Positions 37,975 to 48,272 of a DNA stretch of 64,000 nt are shown one piece after another. Both the position numbers and the translations under genes were made by a program. The DNA is taken from positions 2,666,001-2,730,000 of the forward strand of contig NC_020514.1 in NCBI RefSeq assembly GCF_000347635.1, written 5' to 3'. Under the pieces are notes generated by a model, which was not told where the DNA came from, made no database searches, and saw nothing but the letters and a program-made list of their open reading frames with translations. The stretch is from Paraglaciecola psychrophila 170. GTDB lineage: Bacteria; Pseudomonadota; Gammaproteobacteria; Enterobacterales; Alteromonadaceae. Numbering within the stretch: the first letter of the stretch is position 1; each line of letters starts with the position of its first letter.

Positions 37975-38286
37975 TTAGTCTGTTTTCTTTAACCCGAGTT
38001 CACCTAACTCAAAAGTGATTTCAGTTTCTCTGCGTTTGACTTGTTCATAGGTTAACGTATTTTGAGCCTGTGTTATTTGAGTGTGCAACTTATCAATACG
38101 TTTATACCGGTCAGACCTGTCTAGTAACTCAAGTTTTTCTGTGAACCTTGCCAAAGATACAAGATTGACCCTTATGCCAAAATCTATACATTGTTCATAC
38201 GTCTTCTCAGAATTTTTATAGTTATTCTGTCGGATCAAAGTTTTAATTGTTTCTACTTTATCAGAACGGGATTTATCACTAAGCAC
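37975..38286 (-). CDS. Hypothetical small helical protein next to recombinase
   Basis: 103 residues from GTG 38286. The sequence is highly charged and predicted helical (ARFTEKLELLDRSDRYKRI; LTYEQVKRRETEITFELGEL), with no membrane segment or cysteine pair beyond one Cys. I recognise no family. It is in the same orientation as the tyrosine recombinase, 393 bases further on, and both lie in an AT-rich gene-poor stretch. It could be an accessory DNA-binding factor, but nothing in the sequence proves it is expressed. Confidence 0.45.
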   Translation of the reverse strand: MLSDKSRSDKVETIKTLIRQNNYKNSEKTYEQCIDFGIRVNLVSLARFTEKLELLDRSDRYKRIDKLHTQITQAQNTLTYEQVKRRETEITFELGELGLKKTD

Positions 38287-38679
38287 GTGTTGCTCAATTA
38301 CCGCAATTAGCTTGTTTAGAAGCAGTGAGGTTATGTAGATTCTTTATTGTCATATTTATACACTCAATTTAACATAATATACATTATAGGAACTCAAGTA
38401 TGTAGGTCCTTATTAATGATATATCGACAAGTAACTAAAAATGGTCAGTAATTGAATGTGCCTAGCACAAGTTTGTTTTTATAAATCGGTTGTCTGATGT
38501 GGAACAACCTTATTAATGAATAACGTAATTTCTCTACTTAGCAACGTATGATTTGTTATACAGACTTTGCTAAATACTTATTTTAGTTCTGCCAACTGCC
38601 AGCAACTACAGATTAAGTAATCAAAGTACTATATAAAGCGTATTTTAACTATTACGTGGTAATTCGGAACGTAATTAGC
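38287..38679. other. Non-coding AT-rich stretch
   Basis: No ORF, hairpin or repeat that I can support. It separates the 103-residue ORF from the recombinase gene stop. Confidence 0.5.
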
Positions 38680-39921
38680 TTAATCTACTTTCCTTTGTTT
38701 ACCACTTTCAGCACGTTTCTTATTTTCGCTTTGCACATAAACAGTGTCGGTGGTTGCCATACTTGCATGGCCAAGGTCTTCTGAAATATCTTTTAGAGGG
38801 CGACCACGTTCGATTTCCATACTGGCACCAGTATGTCTTAACCAGTGTGCAGAAGCTTCTTTTAACTTTAACGCCTTATTTTCACCTTCTGATGTGCGCA
38901 TGTTTTCATGAGCTTGATCTAAAACACTTTGTACTAAACGTCGTAAGTGTCGAGATGTCATTCCACCTTGGCCACGTATTTTTTCGACTAGCACTAAATT
39001 TTCATTACTTGATGGCAATCCTATCAAACCACGGGAAATGCGATAACGTTCTAAGAAAGGTAAAAAATCTATAGGAACTGTGATATCACGAATCTTACGG
39101 CTTTTACCAAATATTTTAAGCCACCAATTTTCATCATCATCTTGCCAGAAATGGCCCATTGTTGGAGACCAATTTGTGCGTTCTGATAACTCTGAAATCC
39201 TTAAAAATAAGGTTTTTAGTGCAACAATCACAAATAAGTTACGTTCAAATACCGGGTTGTCATCAGCCATTTCAACAGCCGTATCTAAGACATATTGCCA
39301 CTGACTACCTGTTAAACGTTTAATTTCTTTAACTTGTGAGTCGATTATAAAATGTCGGCAATCTTTTTTAGCTATTTGTGCTGGGTTACCAATGCAAAAA
39401 TCTTCAGCCATTAAATAGTTATAAAAAACGATGATTGCTGTAAACATTGACGAAAGTGTTTGTTGCGATGGTCGATATTTTTTCTTATCAATAATAAATT
39501 GTGTTTTTTGACTTTTAGGTGCCTGAATCTTGTACGGGAACCAAAACTCATTGGCACATGAATAACCATTCATTATTTTAAATCGTTCTTGATTTGACGT
39601 ACCTATCCAACTCACGGGTGGATGCCAACAAAAGTCAGCGAATTCCAATAAGTCTGTCTTACGTAGTTGATCTATAGGTTTCTTTTTCTCAATAAATGAC
39701 CATAAAAGAAAACGTTCAACGTCATTTCTAAATCGGTCGTAGGTGTGTGTCGATTTATTTCTACCTATATAATTTAAGAAAACTTTTCCCCAGTTAAATT
39801 GTTCAAGCCACCAAGATTCATTTGATGAAAATATTTCTTTTAACTCTGGATAATCTTTAAAATCAAAATCACATAAATCAAGGTACGGTGGGTATAAAGG
39901 CACAGGCTTTTTAAGTAACAT
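38680..39921 (-). CDS. Tyrosine recombinase / site-specific integrase
   Basis: A 413-residue protein. A SAM-like N-terminal core-binding region (about residues 45-185) precedes the catalytic domain. Catalytic residues are visible: Arg in LFLRISELSE, Lys in IFGKSRKIRD, HWLRHTGAS (His-xx-Arg), the second His in LGHASMATTD and the Tyr in DTVYVQSE. It is longer than XerC/XerD (~300 aa) and is of the type found in integrative elements. No attachment-site repeats with direct duplication are obvious; inverted repeats occur on both sides. Confidence 0.9.
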   Translation of the reverse strand: MLLKKPVPLYPPYLDLCDFDFKDYPELKEIFSSNESWWLEQFNWGKVFLNYIGRNKSTHTYDRFRNDVERFLLWSFIEKKKPIDQLRKTDLLEFADFCWHPPVSWIGTSNQERFKIMNGYSCANEFWFPYKIQAPKSQKTQFIIDKKKYRPSQQTLSSMFTAIIVFYNYLMAEDFCIGNPAQIAKKDCRHFIIDSQVKEIKRLTGSQWQYVLDTAVEMADDNPVFERNLFVIVALKTLFLRISELSERTNWSPTMGHFWQDDDENWWLKIFGKSRKIRDITVPIDFLPFLERYRISRGLIGLPSSNENLVLVEKIRGQGGMTSRHLRRLVQSVLDQAHENMRTSEGENKALKLKEASAHWLRHTGASMEIERGRPLKDISEDLGHASMATTDTVYVQSENKKRAESGKQRKVD

Positions 39922-40536
39922 TATTTTTTTAATTCTTAGTAATTAGATTCAAGATAGCTAGTTTAATACACTATTACGTTATGTCCAATACTGAAGAGTA
40001 TTGGACATAGTGGGGGTGTTTATCTTATATATGCAGTTATTGTGACCCATTATTTTATTGTCGTGCAAATGTATTAAATTAGTTTTTGTATAACCCATTA
40101 TTTTAATTGAGGAATATAAATATACATCTCTTAATTAAAAAGCATTATAAGCGCAAATCCTAGGTTATATGGTCTGTTTGAAATGACTTATTTTATAAAA
40201 CCTTAACTGACATTGCCCATGTAGATAAAGTTATATGAAGTTATATAAAGTTGAAAGTTACATTGGTTGCCTAGTAGAAAAAGTGTGATTAATAGAGCTT
40301 ATCCCCTACCCCACATATCAATTAATATGACATTCATGTAACAATACAATCTAGCTTAACACTGCTTATAAAATGAAAAGGACAATGTAAATATATTGAA
40401 TTCGTTTTCGGCAACAGTTCATAATTACGAATTAATTTAGGTTAATAAGAATACAAAAGCCATCTTTTTAAGGTGATATTATTGTAAATCTGATTATAAA
40501 ATATGAAATGCTTTCTGTGGTGATGAGATTAATGAT
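39922..40536. other. AT-rich non-coding region upstream of recombinase
   Basis: Contains the 13-bp hairpin at 39980-40009 near the recombinase start and, around 40228-40260, several AAGTTATAT-like direct repeats. No ORF is supported. Promoters for the recombinase and the DUF3108 gene should lie here but are not clear. Confidence 0.5.
39980..40009. repeat. 13-bp perfect hairpin upstream of recombinase gene
   Basis: Arms TATGTCCAATACT and AGTATTGGACATA with a 4-base GAAG loop, 58 bases upstream of the recombinase start codon. No T-tract on either side, so an operator or recombination site is as likely as a terminator. Confidence 0.8.
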
Positions 40537-41331
40537 GTGAAGAATACTTTGCCAACAAAATATCGTAATATTTGCAAGTGCAATACAGCATGTATTATGG
40601 CTTGTAGAACGCTGATTATACTTGGTCTTTTAAGTAGTTTACTTCAGAGTGTTAGTCTAATGGCAAGTGATACTCAACCCCATTGTCAGCGTAGTTTCAA
40701 CTATTCTATTTATCTCAGTGGTCTACATACAGGTGAAATGGTCCGCACTGAGAATTGGTTGGACAGATCTGCCGTTATCACCTCAAAAAGTGAAGCCAGT
40801 ATTTTAGGCATTGGCACTCAATATCAACAACGTTCTGAGTTGTCGTGGTCAGATATTAGTCAAGAATGGCTGACGGACAACTTTCATCAACAAATAACAG
40901 GTTTTCGCTCCCGAAATATGCAAGTCATCCTTGCCAATAATGGCCTTGAATCACGTGTTGATCTTGATGGGGCAATCACGACTTACCAATCAAAAACGCT
41001 ACCATTAAGAGATGTCGACACCATAACCATTCAAATACGTGAAAATATACTTAATAATCGACAGAAATTTACACTTTTAAGACAAGCCTCTGATGCTGTA
41101 GAACCCTATCAGTTCTCTGTTAAAGAAACAGTAATCACCACCATAGCCTCTTGGGGCGAAATTCAACTTATACCGGTCGAGCAAACAGGCTCAGAAGTAG
41201 TCACATACTTTTTTGCGCCAAGCATGAACTACCAACTGGTGAAAGCTCATTTCCATGGTCTGATTTTACAAGGAATGATTGAACTAAATAGTTACAATTC
41301 ATCTTGCGACACAATCAAAAACGATAACTGA
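40537..41331 (+). CDS. DUF3108-like secreted protein
   Basis: Up to 264 residues from GTG 40537. A signal peptide is clear if translation starts at ATG 40597 (hydrophobic run LIILGLLSSLLQSVSL, cleavage near LMASD). The mature part matches my recollection of DUF3108: FNYSIYLSGLHTGEM, a central beta-rich region with TKTLPLRDVDTIT-like strands, and a late VTYFFAPSMNYQLVK. It is predicted to be periplasmic or outer-membrane associated, of unknown function. It converges on clpB. Confidence 0.72.
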   Translation: MKNTLPTKYRNICKCNTACIMACRTLIILGLLSSLLQSVSLMASDTQPHCQRSFNYSIYLSGLHTGEMVRTENWLDRSAVITSKSEASILGIGTQYQQRSELSWSDISQEWLTDNFHQQITGFRSRNMQVILANNGLESRVDLDGAITTYQSKTLPLRDVDTITIQIRENILNNRQKFTLLRQASDAVEPYQFSVKETVITTIASWGEIQLIPVEQTGSEVVTYFFAPSMNYQLVKAHFHGLILQGMIELNSYNSSCDTIKNDN

Positions 41332-41415
41332 TTCAAACCGAAGTAGCTTAAGCTCATTAACCACGGCAATTATATGCTAATGCCGTTTTGATAGCCTTGA
41401 ATACTCATTAAAATT

Positions 41416-41444
41416 TTGGCGTTTTATTTTAATTAAAACGCCAA
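41416..41444. terminator. Bidirectional hairpin between DUF3108 gene and clpB
   Basis: 11-bp arms (TTGGCGTTTTA / TAAAACGCCAA) with a 7-base loop, between convergent genes. A/T-rich flanks on both sides fit termination in either direction. Confidence 0.65.
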
Positions 41445-41490
41445 TTAGGTATTTCAAAATTTAATTAGCTTTGTAAAGAGACGCATGCAA

Positions 41491-44085
41491 TTAAACGAGG
41501 TTGCCGGATGTTGTCTGAGTAAACTTCACTTCGCCGCCCTCCATGACAACATGAATAATATCTCCAGGACTAAACTCGCCACCTAGAATTCGTTTAGCTA
41601 ACTGTTTTTCAATCTGATTTTTGATTACTCGTTTTAATGGCCTAGCACCGTAGACTGGGTCAAAACCTGCATCGGCAATCACATCCACCACGTTGTCTGA
41701 AATATCTAACGACAAGTCCTGCTCTGCTAGGCGTTTATGCAAATAGTTTAATTGTATTTTTGCTATCTGTCTCACTTGGTCTTTTTTAAGTGGATGGAAC
41801 ACCACAATTTCGTCTAGTCGATTGATAAACTCTGGTCTAAAATGTTGGCCTACCACTTCTAAGACCCTCTTTTTTATCTCTTCATAATTTTCTTCACCCG
41901 CAACATCTAATATCAAGTGACTACCTAAATTTGATGTCATCACTATTACCGTATTCCGAAAATCTACTGTGCGTCCTTGTCCGTCAGTCAGGCGTCCATC
42001 ATCAAGTACCTGTAGTAATATATTAAAAACATCAGGATGAGCTTTTTCGACCTCGTCCAATAATACAACTGCATAAGGTCGACGTCTCACGGCTTCAGTC
42101 AGATAACCACCCTCTTCATATCCTACATATCCGGGAGGAGCACCAACCAGTCGTGCAACAGAATGTTTCTCCATAAATTCAGACATATCGATGCGTACAA
42201 TAGAGTCTTCAGTGTCAAACAGAAATTCTGCGAGTGCTTTAGTTAATTCGGTTTTACCAACACCTGTCGGACCCAAAAATAAGAATGAGCCATTTGGCCG
42301 TTGTGGATCAGCCAGCCCCGCTCTTGAACTTCTTATGGAATCTGATACCGCTGTTATCGCTTCCTCTTGACCAATAACTCGGCTATGCAGCGCCTCTTCC
42401 ATTTTTAAAAGTTTTTCGCGTTCTCCTGAAAGCATTTTTGATACGGGTATACCCGTCCACTTCGAGACAACTTCAGCTATTTCTTCATCCGTTACTTTAT
42501 TCCTCAGTAAGGTCATTTCTTTGGTTTGATTCTGACTTACTACGATTAATTTAGCTTCGAGCTCAGGTATTCTTCCATATTGAATCTCTGACATGCGGGT
42601 TAAATCACTTGCCCTGCGTGCAGCTTCAAGCTCCCTTCTTGCTTGTTCTAGCTCTTCCTTGACCTGGGTTTCACCTTGCACGTAGGCTTTTTCGGAGATC
42701 CAAGTTTCTTTTAAGTCAGAAAATTCCAGCTCTAAGACATTCACTTCTTCGTCAAGATTGTTTAACCTTTTTTTAGACGCGTCGTCGGTTTCTTTTTTCA
42801 ATGCTTCACGTTCAATTTTTAATTGGATTAAGCGCCTGTCGAGCTTATCCATTTCTTCAGGCATCGAATCAATTTCCATTCGAATACGTGATCCAGCCTC
42901 ATCAATAAGGTCGATGGCTTTGTCTGGCAATTGACGATCAGCTATATACCGTTGTGACAATAAGGTCGCGGCTACTATGGCAGAGTCGGTGATTGCCACA
43001 CCATGATGCACTTCATACTTTTCCTTTAGGCCCCGTAAAATAGCAATCGTGTCTTCAATAGACGGTTCTTCTACAAGTACTTTTTGAAAGCGACGCTCTA
43101 GCGCCGTATCTTTCTCAATATATTTTCTGTATTCATCTAGGGTTGTTGCACCAACACAATGAAGTTCGCCTCTTGCTAAAGCGGGTTTAAGCATGTTTCC
43201 AGCGTCCATTGCTCCGTCGCTTTTCCCCGCACCTACGATAGTGTGAATTTCGTCGATGAATAAAATGACATTACCTTCTTGTCTTGCAACATCATTTAGA
43301 ACCGCTTTAAGACGCTCTTCAAATTCCCCTCTAAATTTAGCACCTGCAATCAGTGCTGCCATATCCAAAGATAGTAATCTTCGACCTTTTAAACCCTCAG
43401 GAACCTCTCCATTGACAATACGTTGAGCTAGGCCTTCAACAATGGCCGTTTTTCCGACACCTGGTTCGCCGATTAAAACGGGGTTGTTTTTTGAGCGTCG
43501 CTGCAATACTTGAATAACACGTCTGATTTCATCATCACGACCAATAACGGGATCCAGTTTCCCTTGCTCAGCTCTTTCTGTTACGTCAATACTATATTTA
43601 TCTAAGGCATCACGCTGCTCTTCTGCATTTGCATCATTAACGGGTTGTCCACCTGTGGCTTCCGCTATTGCTTTTTCGAGAGCAAGTGTCGTGGCACCGG
43701 AGTCTTTCATTAACTTACCGATCTGCCCTTTATCTGCTGTACAAGCGAGCAAAAACAAGTCACTAGAGATAAATTTATCACCACGTTTTTGGGCTAACTT
43801 GTCTGTTTGATTAAACAACCTAGCAAGTTCACTAGAGACATGGATCTCTCCGTTGCTGTCTTCTAACTTGGCAATACGCTCGAGGGATTCACCTAGTTGT
43901 GATCTAAGTTTATTAATATCGACATCTGACTTATTTAACAAAGGTCTTGCTGTGCCATCGTCCTGATTGAGCAAAGCAAATAATAAGTGCACTGGCTCAA
44001 TTGTTGGATTGTCATGACCCAACGCTAAGCTTTGCGCATCCGACAACGCTAGTTGCAGTTTACTAGTAAATTTATCCATTCTCAT
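41491..44085 (-). CDS. clpB: ATP-dependent disaggregase ClpB
   Basis: An 864-residue Hsp100 protein. It has an N-terminal repeat domain, NBD1 with [13 protein letters not shown] (near residue 206), the M-domain coiled coil (about 410-530) and NBD2 with [14 protein letters not shown] (near 606). The sensor and C-terminal [16 protein letters not shown] segments are intact. It works with DnaK to rescue aggregated proteins. ATG 44085 is chosen because MRMDKF aligns with the E. coli start MRLDRL. I did not find a good heat-shock sigma-32 promoter. Confidence 0.96.
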   Translation of the reverse strand: MRMDKFTSKLQLALSDAQSLALGHDNPTIEPVHLLFALLNQDDGTARPLLNKSDVDINKLRSQLGESLERIAKLEDSNGEIHVSSELARLFNQTDKLAQKRGDKFISSDLFLLACTADKGQIGKLMKDSGATTLALEKAIAEATGGQPVNDANAEEQRDALDKYSIDVTERAEQGKLDPVIGRDDEIRRVIQVLQRRSKNNPVLIGEPGVGKTAIVEGLAQRIVNGEVPEGLKGRRLLSLDMAALIAGAKFRGEFEERLKAVLNDVARQEGNVILFIDEIHTIVGAGKSDGAMDAGNMLKPALARGELHCVGATTLDEYRKYIEKDTALERRFQKVLVEEPSIEDTIAILRGLKEKYEVHHGVAITDSAIVAATLLSQRYIADRQLPDKAIDLIDEAGSRIRMEIDSMPEEMDKLDRRLIQLKIEREALKKETDDASKKRLNNLDEEVNVLELEFSDLKETWISEKAYVQGETQVKEELEQARRELEAARRASDLTRMSEIQYGRIPELEAKLIVVSQNQTKEMTLLRNKVTDEEIAEVVSKWTGIPVSKMLSGEREKLLKMEEALHSRVIGQEEAITAVSDSIRSSRAGLADPQRPNGSFLFLGPTGVGKTELTKALAEFLFDTEDSIVRIDMSEFMEKHSVARLVGAPPGYVGYEEGGYLTEAVRRRPYAVVLLDEVEKAHPDVFNILLQVLDDGRLTDGQGRTVDFRNTVIVMTSNLGSHLILDVAGEENYEEIKKRVLEVVGQHFRPEFINRLDEIVVFHPLKKDQVRQIAKIQLNYLHKRLAEQDLSLDISDNVVDVIADAGFDPVYGARPLKRVIKNQIEKQLAKRILGGEFSPGDIIHVVMEGGEVKFTQTTSGNLV

Positions 44086-44448
44086 ATTTATGCTCTCTAT
44101 TAATCGACACTGAATTATTCAGTTTTAGTAAAAATATAACGTTGTCAGGACATAAATTTGATGACCTAACTTGATTTTGCAAACCTACAACAGAGTATAA
44201 AATTTGATTTGAAAAGACCCATCACGGATTCTATTATTTAAGCAAAAATACTGGGTTACATGTGTTTCAACCGCATGCGAAATAAGAAAAGAATTCTACG
44301 CATGGGAGAAAAATTGTTCAATCAATGCTGATAAATTTGATATGGGTGATGAATCCAGTCCATCAACACTGAATATAATTAGTCTCATTATTTGAGAAGG
44401 GTCATAGTGATAATCTTGATTCTCATTATAAATAAATCTGGCGTGCCC
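44086..44448. other. Upstream region of clpB
   Basis: Should hold the clpB promoter on the minus strand. A weak TTGAAC...CCCAT pair near 44300-44330 has too short a spacer to call a sigma-32 promoter. No ORF is supported. Confidence 0.4.
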
Positions 44449-44484
44449 CTAAGATTTAAAGATTTTATACGCTTTAAATCTTAG
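44449..44484. repeat. 13-bp perfect inverted repeat beside gene fragment
   Basis: CTAAGATTTAAAG at 44449-44461 and its reverse complement at 44472-44484, 10-base loop. It sits at the exact 5' edge of the phosphofructokinase-like fragment. Confidence 0.85.
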
Positions 44485-44759
44485 CATCGGAACATTTTGA
44501 GCTTACAGAGTTTTGTGAATTAGTGGCAAACAAACACTTTGGCACCGTTGTGGTGCTAAAAGACAATAAACTATGCAGTACTTCTCTTAAAAATGTTGCT
44601 GATAAAAGTAGGTTAGTGTCCACAGAAACCCCTGCCCTAGCCAGTGCTTTGTCAATGGGGATATGTTTTGGAAATACTGACCTGACACCTGGCTTACACA
44701 GTTTTAAGCATGAGATCCCGGGTTCATTGGGTACACATTGGCCCAGGGCTAAAGCATAA
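44478..44759 (+). pseudogene. C-terminal fragment resembling 6-phosphofructokinase
   Basis: A frame open from 44478 (after a stop) to TAA 44757-44759. It reads FCELVANKHFGTVVVLKDNK, then VADKSRLVSTETPALA and SMGICFGN, which resemble the last ~70 residues of PPi-type phosphofructokinases. The final ~25 residues (DLTPGLHSFKHEIPGS onward) do not fit that family. No upstream kinase domain exists, so this is a relic left by deletion or rearrangement. The family call is by recall only. Confidence 0.45.
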
Positions 44760-44918
44760 ATACCCATTGCTAATGGGTACACCCTGGCAGATTTTACTTC
44801 AAGCAAACATTTCTAAAAACACAGCGGTCTATTAAGCTCGTGTATATGGTTTGATAAGCTCGTCCAAAAACAATCAGTTTTAGGTATATAAGATCCTATC
44901 TTACGGGTTTTGAATATA

Positions 44919-44953
44919 TCGAGACAGTCATAAAAACTTTATGACTGTCTCGA
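44919..44953. repeat. 16-bp perfect hairpin
   Basis: TCGAGACAGTCATAAA and its reverse complement with a 3-base loop, between the phosphofructokinase-like fragment and the IS4 remnant. It is strong enough to be a terminator stem but has no T-tract. Confidence 0.8.
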
Positions 44954-45099
44954 ACAGCTATGATGCTGTTGCTCCTAAATTTAAAGGACTAGGAGTCTGA
45001 GGGAGCCCCACAAAATCATAGATGAGTTTTAGGTTTATTTATGAGCGTTTGTAATGTTGCTATAGCCGCTACCCAAAGCCGTTTTAGCAGCTTGAGATT

Positions 45100-46195
45100 T
45101 TTATCTTTTTAGGCTCTTAAGCCTATAAATTTGTTTGATAAAACGTTTTTCCGCTTAACTGAACTAGATTGATACTGCCTATGTTTTCTCACTTCTTTTA
45201 CCGTTAACCCGAGTAAAAATAGTAAGTTATTGTGCTATGCAAGCAACGCTCAATAACACACCTAGTCTTTTTATTATGCGATTATCACCAGGATTAATGC
45301 CTAGCCCCGTTTTTAAATCTCGAAAACTTTCTTCTATTTGCATTCTAGTGGAATAAATTCTGTTTACTTTTTTACATAAGTCTTTTGTTTAAGTCAGTGA
45401 TATCGCTAACAACCGAGGTTCTTTTTCGCGTTCAGCACAAGCCCGCGATTTTTTGCTATTACGTGAATCTTCTCCTGTGGCTGTTTTATCTTTGTGAACT
45501 TTGGGATTGCGTTTAAATACAACCAGCCTTGTTTCAAAAGAATTATTGTTTCGTGTGACTAGCTGAAAAACCCCAAAATCTTTGGATTTTCTAGATCCTT
45601 TTGATTAAAGATTTTTCAACGGATGCCATGTATCGCTTGATTTCCTTTTGCAATAGGTTCTATTTATAACTCTTGCTATAAAATCCCAACTGAGTGATTC
45701 CATCAACCTAAACCACTGATTTCGAAAACCGGCATCCGTCACGATAATAGGCTGACAACGTTTGGGTAGCATAGCTTTTAATTTACTCATAAACTGACGG
45801 TGAGTTTGAGGTTTTTATTTTGTATTTAAAGGGGGCACTTCTTCATTCAACGTTTACGAACGCCCTTGTGTTGCCAATGATGCCCTTAGCAAAAAGTGTT
45901 GTTTTCGGTTGTCTATATCTGACCAATTAACCCAGATGACTGAGCGACTATCCTGTGCGATTAGCTTCGTGATCATGCACTGATAAATCAACTCAGTTTT
46001 GCAATGTGAATAACTATTATTACAGAGCCTATCAACCCTTTTTATAAAGTGTTTCTCTAATGCTTTATTGTCAATATTACGTCCAAGCCCAGTAACAGAA
46101 AAGGAGCTACCATTCATTGCGCTTTCCGCTGCGCAAGACAAGCTTAATGGTTAAGGTAATGGCTTTTCAATACTCAATAACCGCATCAGGCAAGA
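45100..46195 (-). mobile_element. Degenerate IS4-family insertion sequence
   Basis: Minus-strand pieces of one IS4-family transposase with many stops and shifts. The N-terminal piece (46141-45854) has VTGLGRNIDN, VDRLCNN and VIWVNWSDIDNRKQHFLLRA, with the first catalytic Asp region. A middle piece (45790-45605) reads PIIVTDAGFRNQWFRLMESL. A third stretch near 45600-45240 contains KVNRIYSTRMQIEESFRDLK, the YREK-type catalytic Glu motif. TAA and TAG codons interrupt all parts. I could not define terminal inverted repeats or a target duplication. It cannot transpose on its own. Confidence 0.88.
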
Positions 46196-46213
46196 TGCAA
46201 ATAAAACAGAGTT

Positions 46214-46672
46214 TCAATCAAAAATAAAGGGGGGTTTCTTGGCTTTAACTCGGATCCAGTTAAGAGTTGTACGTACTGATTTTCGAGAAAGAATATTTTG
46301 TTCCATCTTGTCTTTGCCCGGAAACGGGAGCAAGCTGAGACCAATTAACATGGTGATTAACCCTTGGCCGGGTAAAACTAACATCACTATCCCTATCAAC
46401 AATAAGCATACCCCAACAATGATTTTTGCAAGGTTTATCAGCTGGGTTAGGTTGGAGTTTATCAACTTTAAATGAGGAACGACAATTACATTCTCAGCAG
46501 TTATTTGTCTGCGGATAAAGTAACGTTTATCCATTTGGGTGATGATGCAACTTATGATTATAAAATAAACAATAGCAGACGCAGTCGATAACACTATGGT
46601 TAGAAATATAACATCAGCGCCAAGAGTTTCATTCAGGTATTTTGCAATGTTGTTGTAATATTCTGTCAGCAC
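46214..46672 (-). CDS. PGPGW-type membrane protein
   Basis: A 152-residue protein from GTG 46672. Two or three membrane segments: about residues 22-44, 82-102 and 105-118. The signature VLPGQGLITMLIGLSLLPFP matches the PGPGW family of putative transmembrane proteins of unknown function. The N-terminal ~70 residues add an extra span absent from the shortest members. It is divergent from the cardiolipin synthase gene. Confidence 0.75.
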   Translation of the reverse strand: MLTEYYNNIAKYLNETLGADVIFLTIVLSTASAIVYFIIISCIITQMDKRYFIRRQITAENVIVVPHLKLINSNLTQLINLAKIIVGVCLLLIGIVMLVLPGQGLITMLIGLSLLPFPGKDKMEQNILSRKSVRTTLNWIRVKAKKPPFIFD

Positions 46673-46745
46673 TTTTATTTTCCATCATTGATCTAGCAGC
46701 ATCAATTATTAATGCACTTCGAAGTTGAATCCAAGGTTGAGTTTT

Positions 46746-48200
46746 ATGCAAATATTTGAAATGTTGATTGAATGGGTCTCCCTCCATTGGGTAACAATCT
46801 CTGTCATTTTACATTTTAGCTTATCTCTTGTGACATCGTTACATGTGCTTTTGTTTAAAGAAAACGAGCGTACATCACTTGCCTGGATTGGCCTTGTTAT
46901 ATTTTCGCCCTTTGTGGGAAGCTTGTTTTACTGGTTGTTTGGGATAAATCGCATCAAGCGTTTAGCGCAAAAAAAACATCCACAGATTCTTAAAGAAGAT
47001 TTTAGGTGCCAAGAAAAACCCATTCAGTTTCATAAACTACCTAAAAAATGGCATTCAGCCATTATTTCAGGATTTACTATTCATCCAGTAAATCATGTCT
47101 CAAATAACACAGTTGAACCGCTGATTAATGGCGATATTGCCTACCCTGCAATGATTCAATCCATTCATAGCGCTAAGCGTTATATCGTTTTATCGAGCTA
47201 TATTTTTGATTATGATTCACTTGGACGTTTATTTGTTGATGCCTTAGCTAAAGCACATCAACGAGGGGTTATTGTGAACGTTTTACTGGACGGGATCGGG
47301 ATTGGATATAGTTGGCACAAATCAGACCGAGCTTTAAATAAAATGGGCGTGAAAACCGCCCGTTATTTACCTGTCGTTTCGTTTACTAGCATTCGCTTTA
47401 TCAACCTAAGAAACCACAGGAAAATACTTTGCATCGATGGTGACGTGGCTTACATAGGCGGAATGAATCTAACCAAAAATAATGTGGTTAAATTTTCAGT
47501 ACACCCTATTGATGATGTTCAGTTTAAAGTAACCGGTCCAGTGATTGACCAGATTAGTCAGGTTTTTAAAGAGGATTGGTTTTTTGCAACCGGCGAGTTG
47601 ATCGAATTCCCCAGCTATCATTCAGTCACAAGTGAGCAAACAAATGAACAATCCGTCATTGCCCGAGTCATTCAAGATGGCCCAGATGAAAACCACAACA
47701 GAATCCGCTGGACACTGATTAATGCATTGGTTTGCGCACAACACAGCGTAAAAATCATGACACCCTATTTTATCCCAGATCAAATATTAATGAGCTCACT
47801 TCATGCTGCAGCATTGCGTGGTGTGTGCATCGAAATTATTGTGCCTCAACATAGTAATATTCCTTTTGTAGACTGGGTGATGGAAGCAAACTTCTCGAGA
47901 ATAATAGAGCACGGTATTCAGATATATAAAAACAAAAGGCCTTTTGATCACAGTAAGATTGTCCTTATCGATGATATCTGGTCATTTATTGGATCCAGCA
48001 ATTGGGATGCTAGAAGCCTGGAATTCAATTTCGAAATAAACTTGGAATGTTATGATGAGGTTCTGAATACGAAACTCACAGATATGTTTACCTTAAAAAA
48101 ACATAATTCTATTGCTGTGGTTGCGGACGAAATTAATGGCCTACCTATCTACAAAAAAATTCGCAATAACCTGTTTCGTTTATTTTCACCTTATCTATAA
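46746..48200 (+). CDS. cls: Cardiolipin synthase (phospholipase D family)
   Basis: A 484-residue membrane enzyme with two N-terminal membrane segments (about residues 10-30 and 40-60) and two HKD motifs: HRKILCIDGDVAYIGG (near 222) and HSKIVLIDDIWSFIGS (near 400). It condenses phosphatidylglycerol molecules to cardiolipin. ATG 46746 is preferred over TTG 46725 because AAGG lies about 10 bases upstream. The EEP-family gene follows in the same direction, as often seen with Cls-type operons. Confidence 0.88.
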   Translation: MQIFEMLIEWVSLHWVTISVILHFSLSLVTSLHVLLFKENERTSLAWIGLVIFSPFVGSLFYWLFGINRIKRLAQKKHPQILKEDFRCQEKPIQFHKLPKKWHSAIISGFTIHPVNHVSNNTVEPLINGDIAYPAMIQSIHSAKRYIVLSSYIFDYDSLGRLFVDALAKAHQRGVIVNVLLDGIGIGYSWHKSDRALNKMGVKTARYLPVVSFTSIRFINLRNHRKILCIDGDVAYIGGMNLTKNNVVKFSVHPIDDVQFKVTGPVIDQISQVFKEDWFFATGELIEFPSYHSVTSEQTNEQSVIARVIQDGPDENHNRIRWTLINALVCAQHSVKIMTPYFIPDQILMSSLHAAALRGVCIEIIVPQHSNIPFVDWVMEANFSRIIEHGIQIYKNKRPFDHSKIVLIDDIWSFIGSSNWDARSLEFNFEINLECYDEVLNTKLTDMFTLKKHNSIAVVADEINGLPIYKKIRNNLFRLFSPYL

Positions 48201-48272
48201 CCCTATCGGTAGGTTACTACACCCTGTTGTCAAAAATTGTATTAAAGAGCGGGTAACAAAGGGATTATTTTT

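Noticed and set aside
40225..40262. AAGTTATAT-like short direct repeats
   Set aside because: Short, irregularly spaced and in very AT-rich DNA; compatible with chance.
44295..44335. Heat-shock sigma-32 promoter for clpB
   Set aside because: TTGAAC and CCCAT occur on the minus strand but with about 9 bases between them, too short for sigma-32.
44474..44806. Minus-strand 110-residue ORF
   Set aside because: It is antisense to the plus-strand fragment that resembles a phosphofructokinase tail and has no recognisable motif itself.
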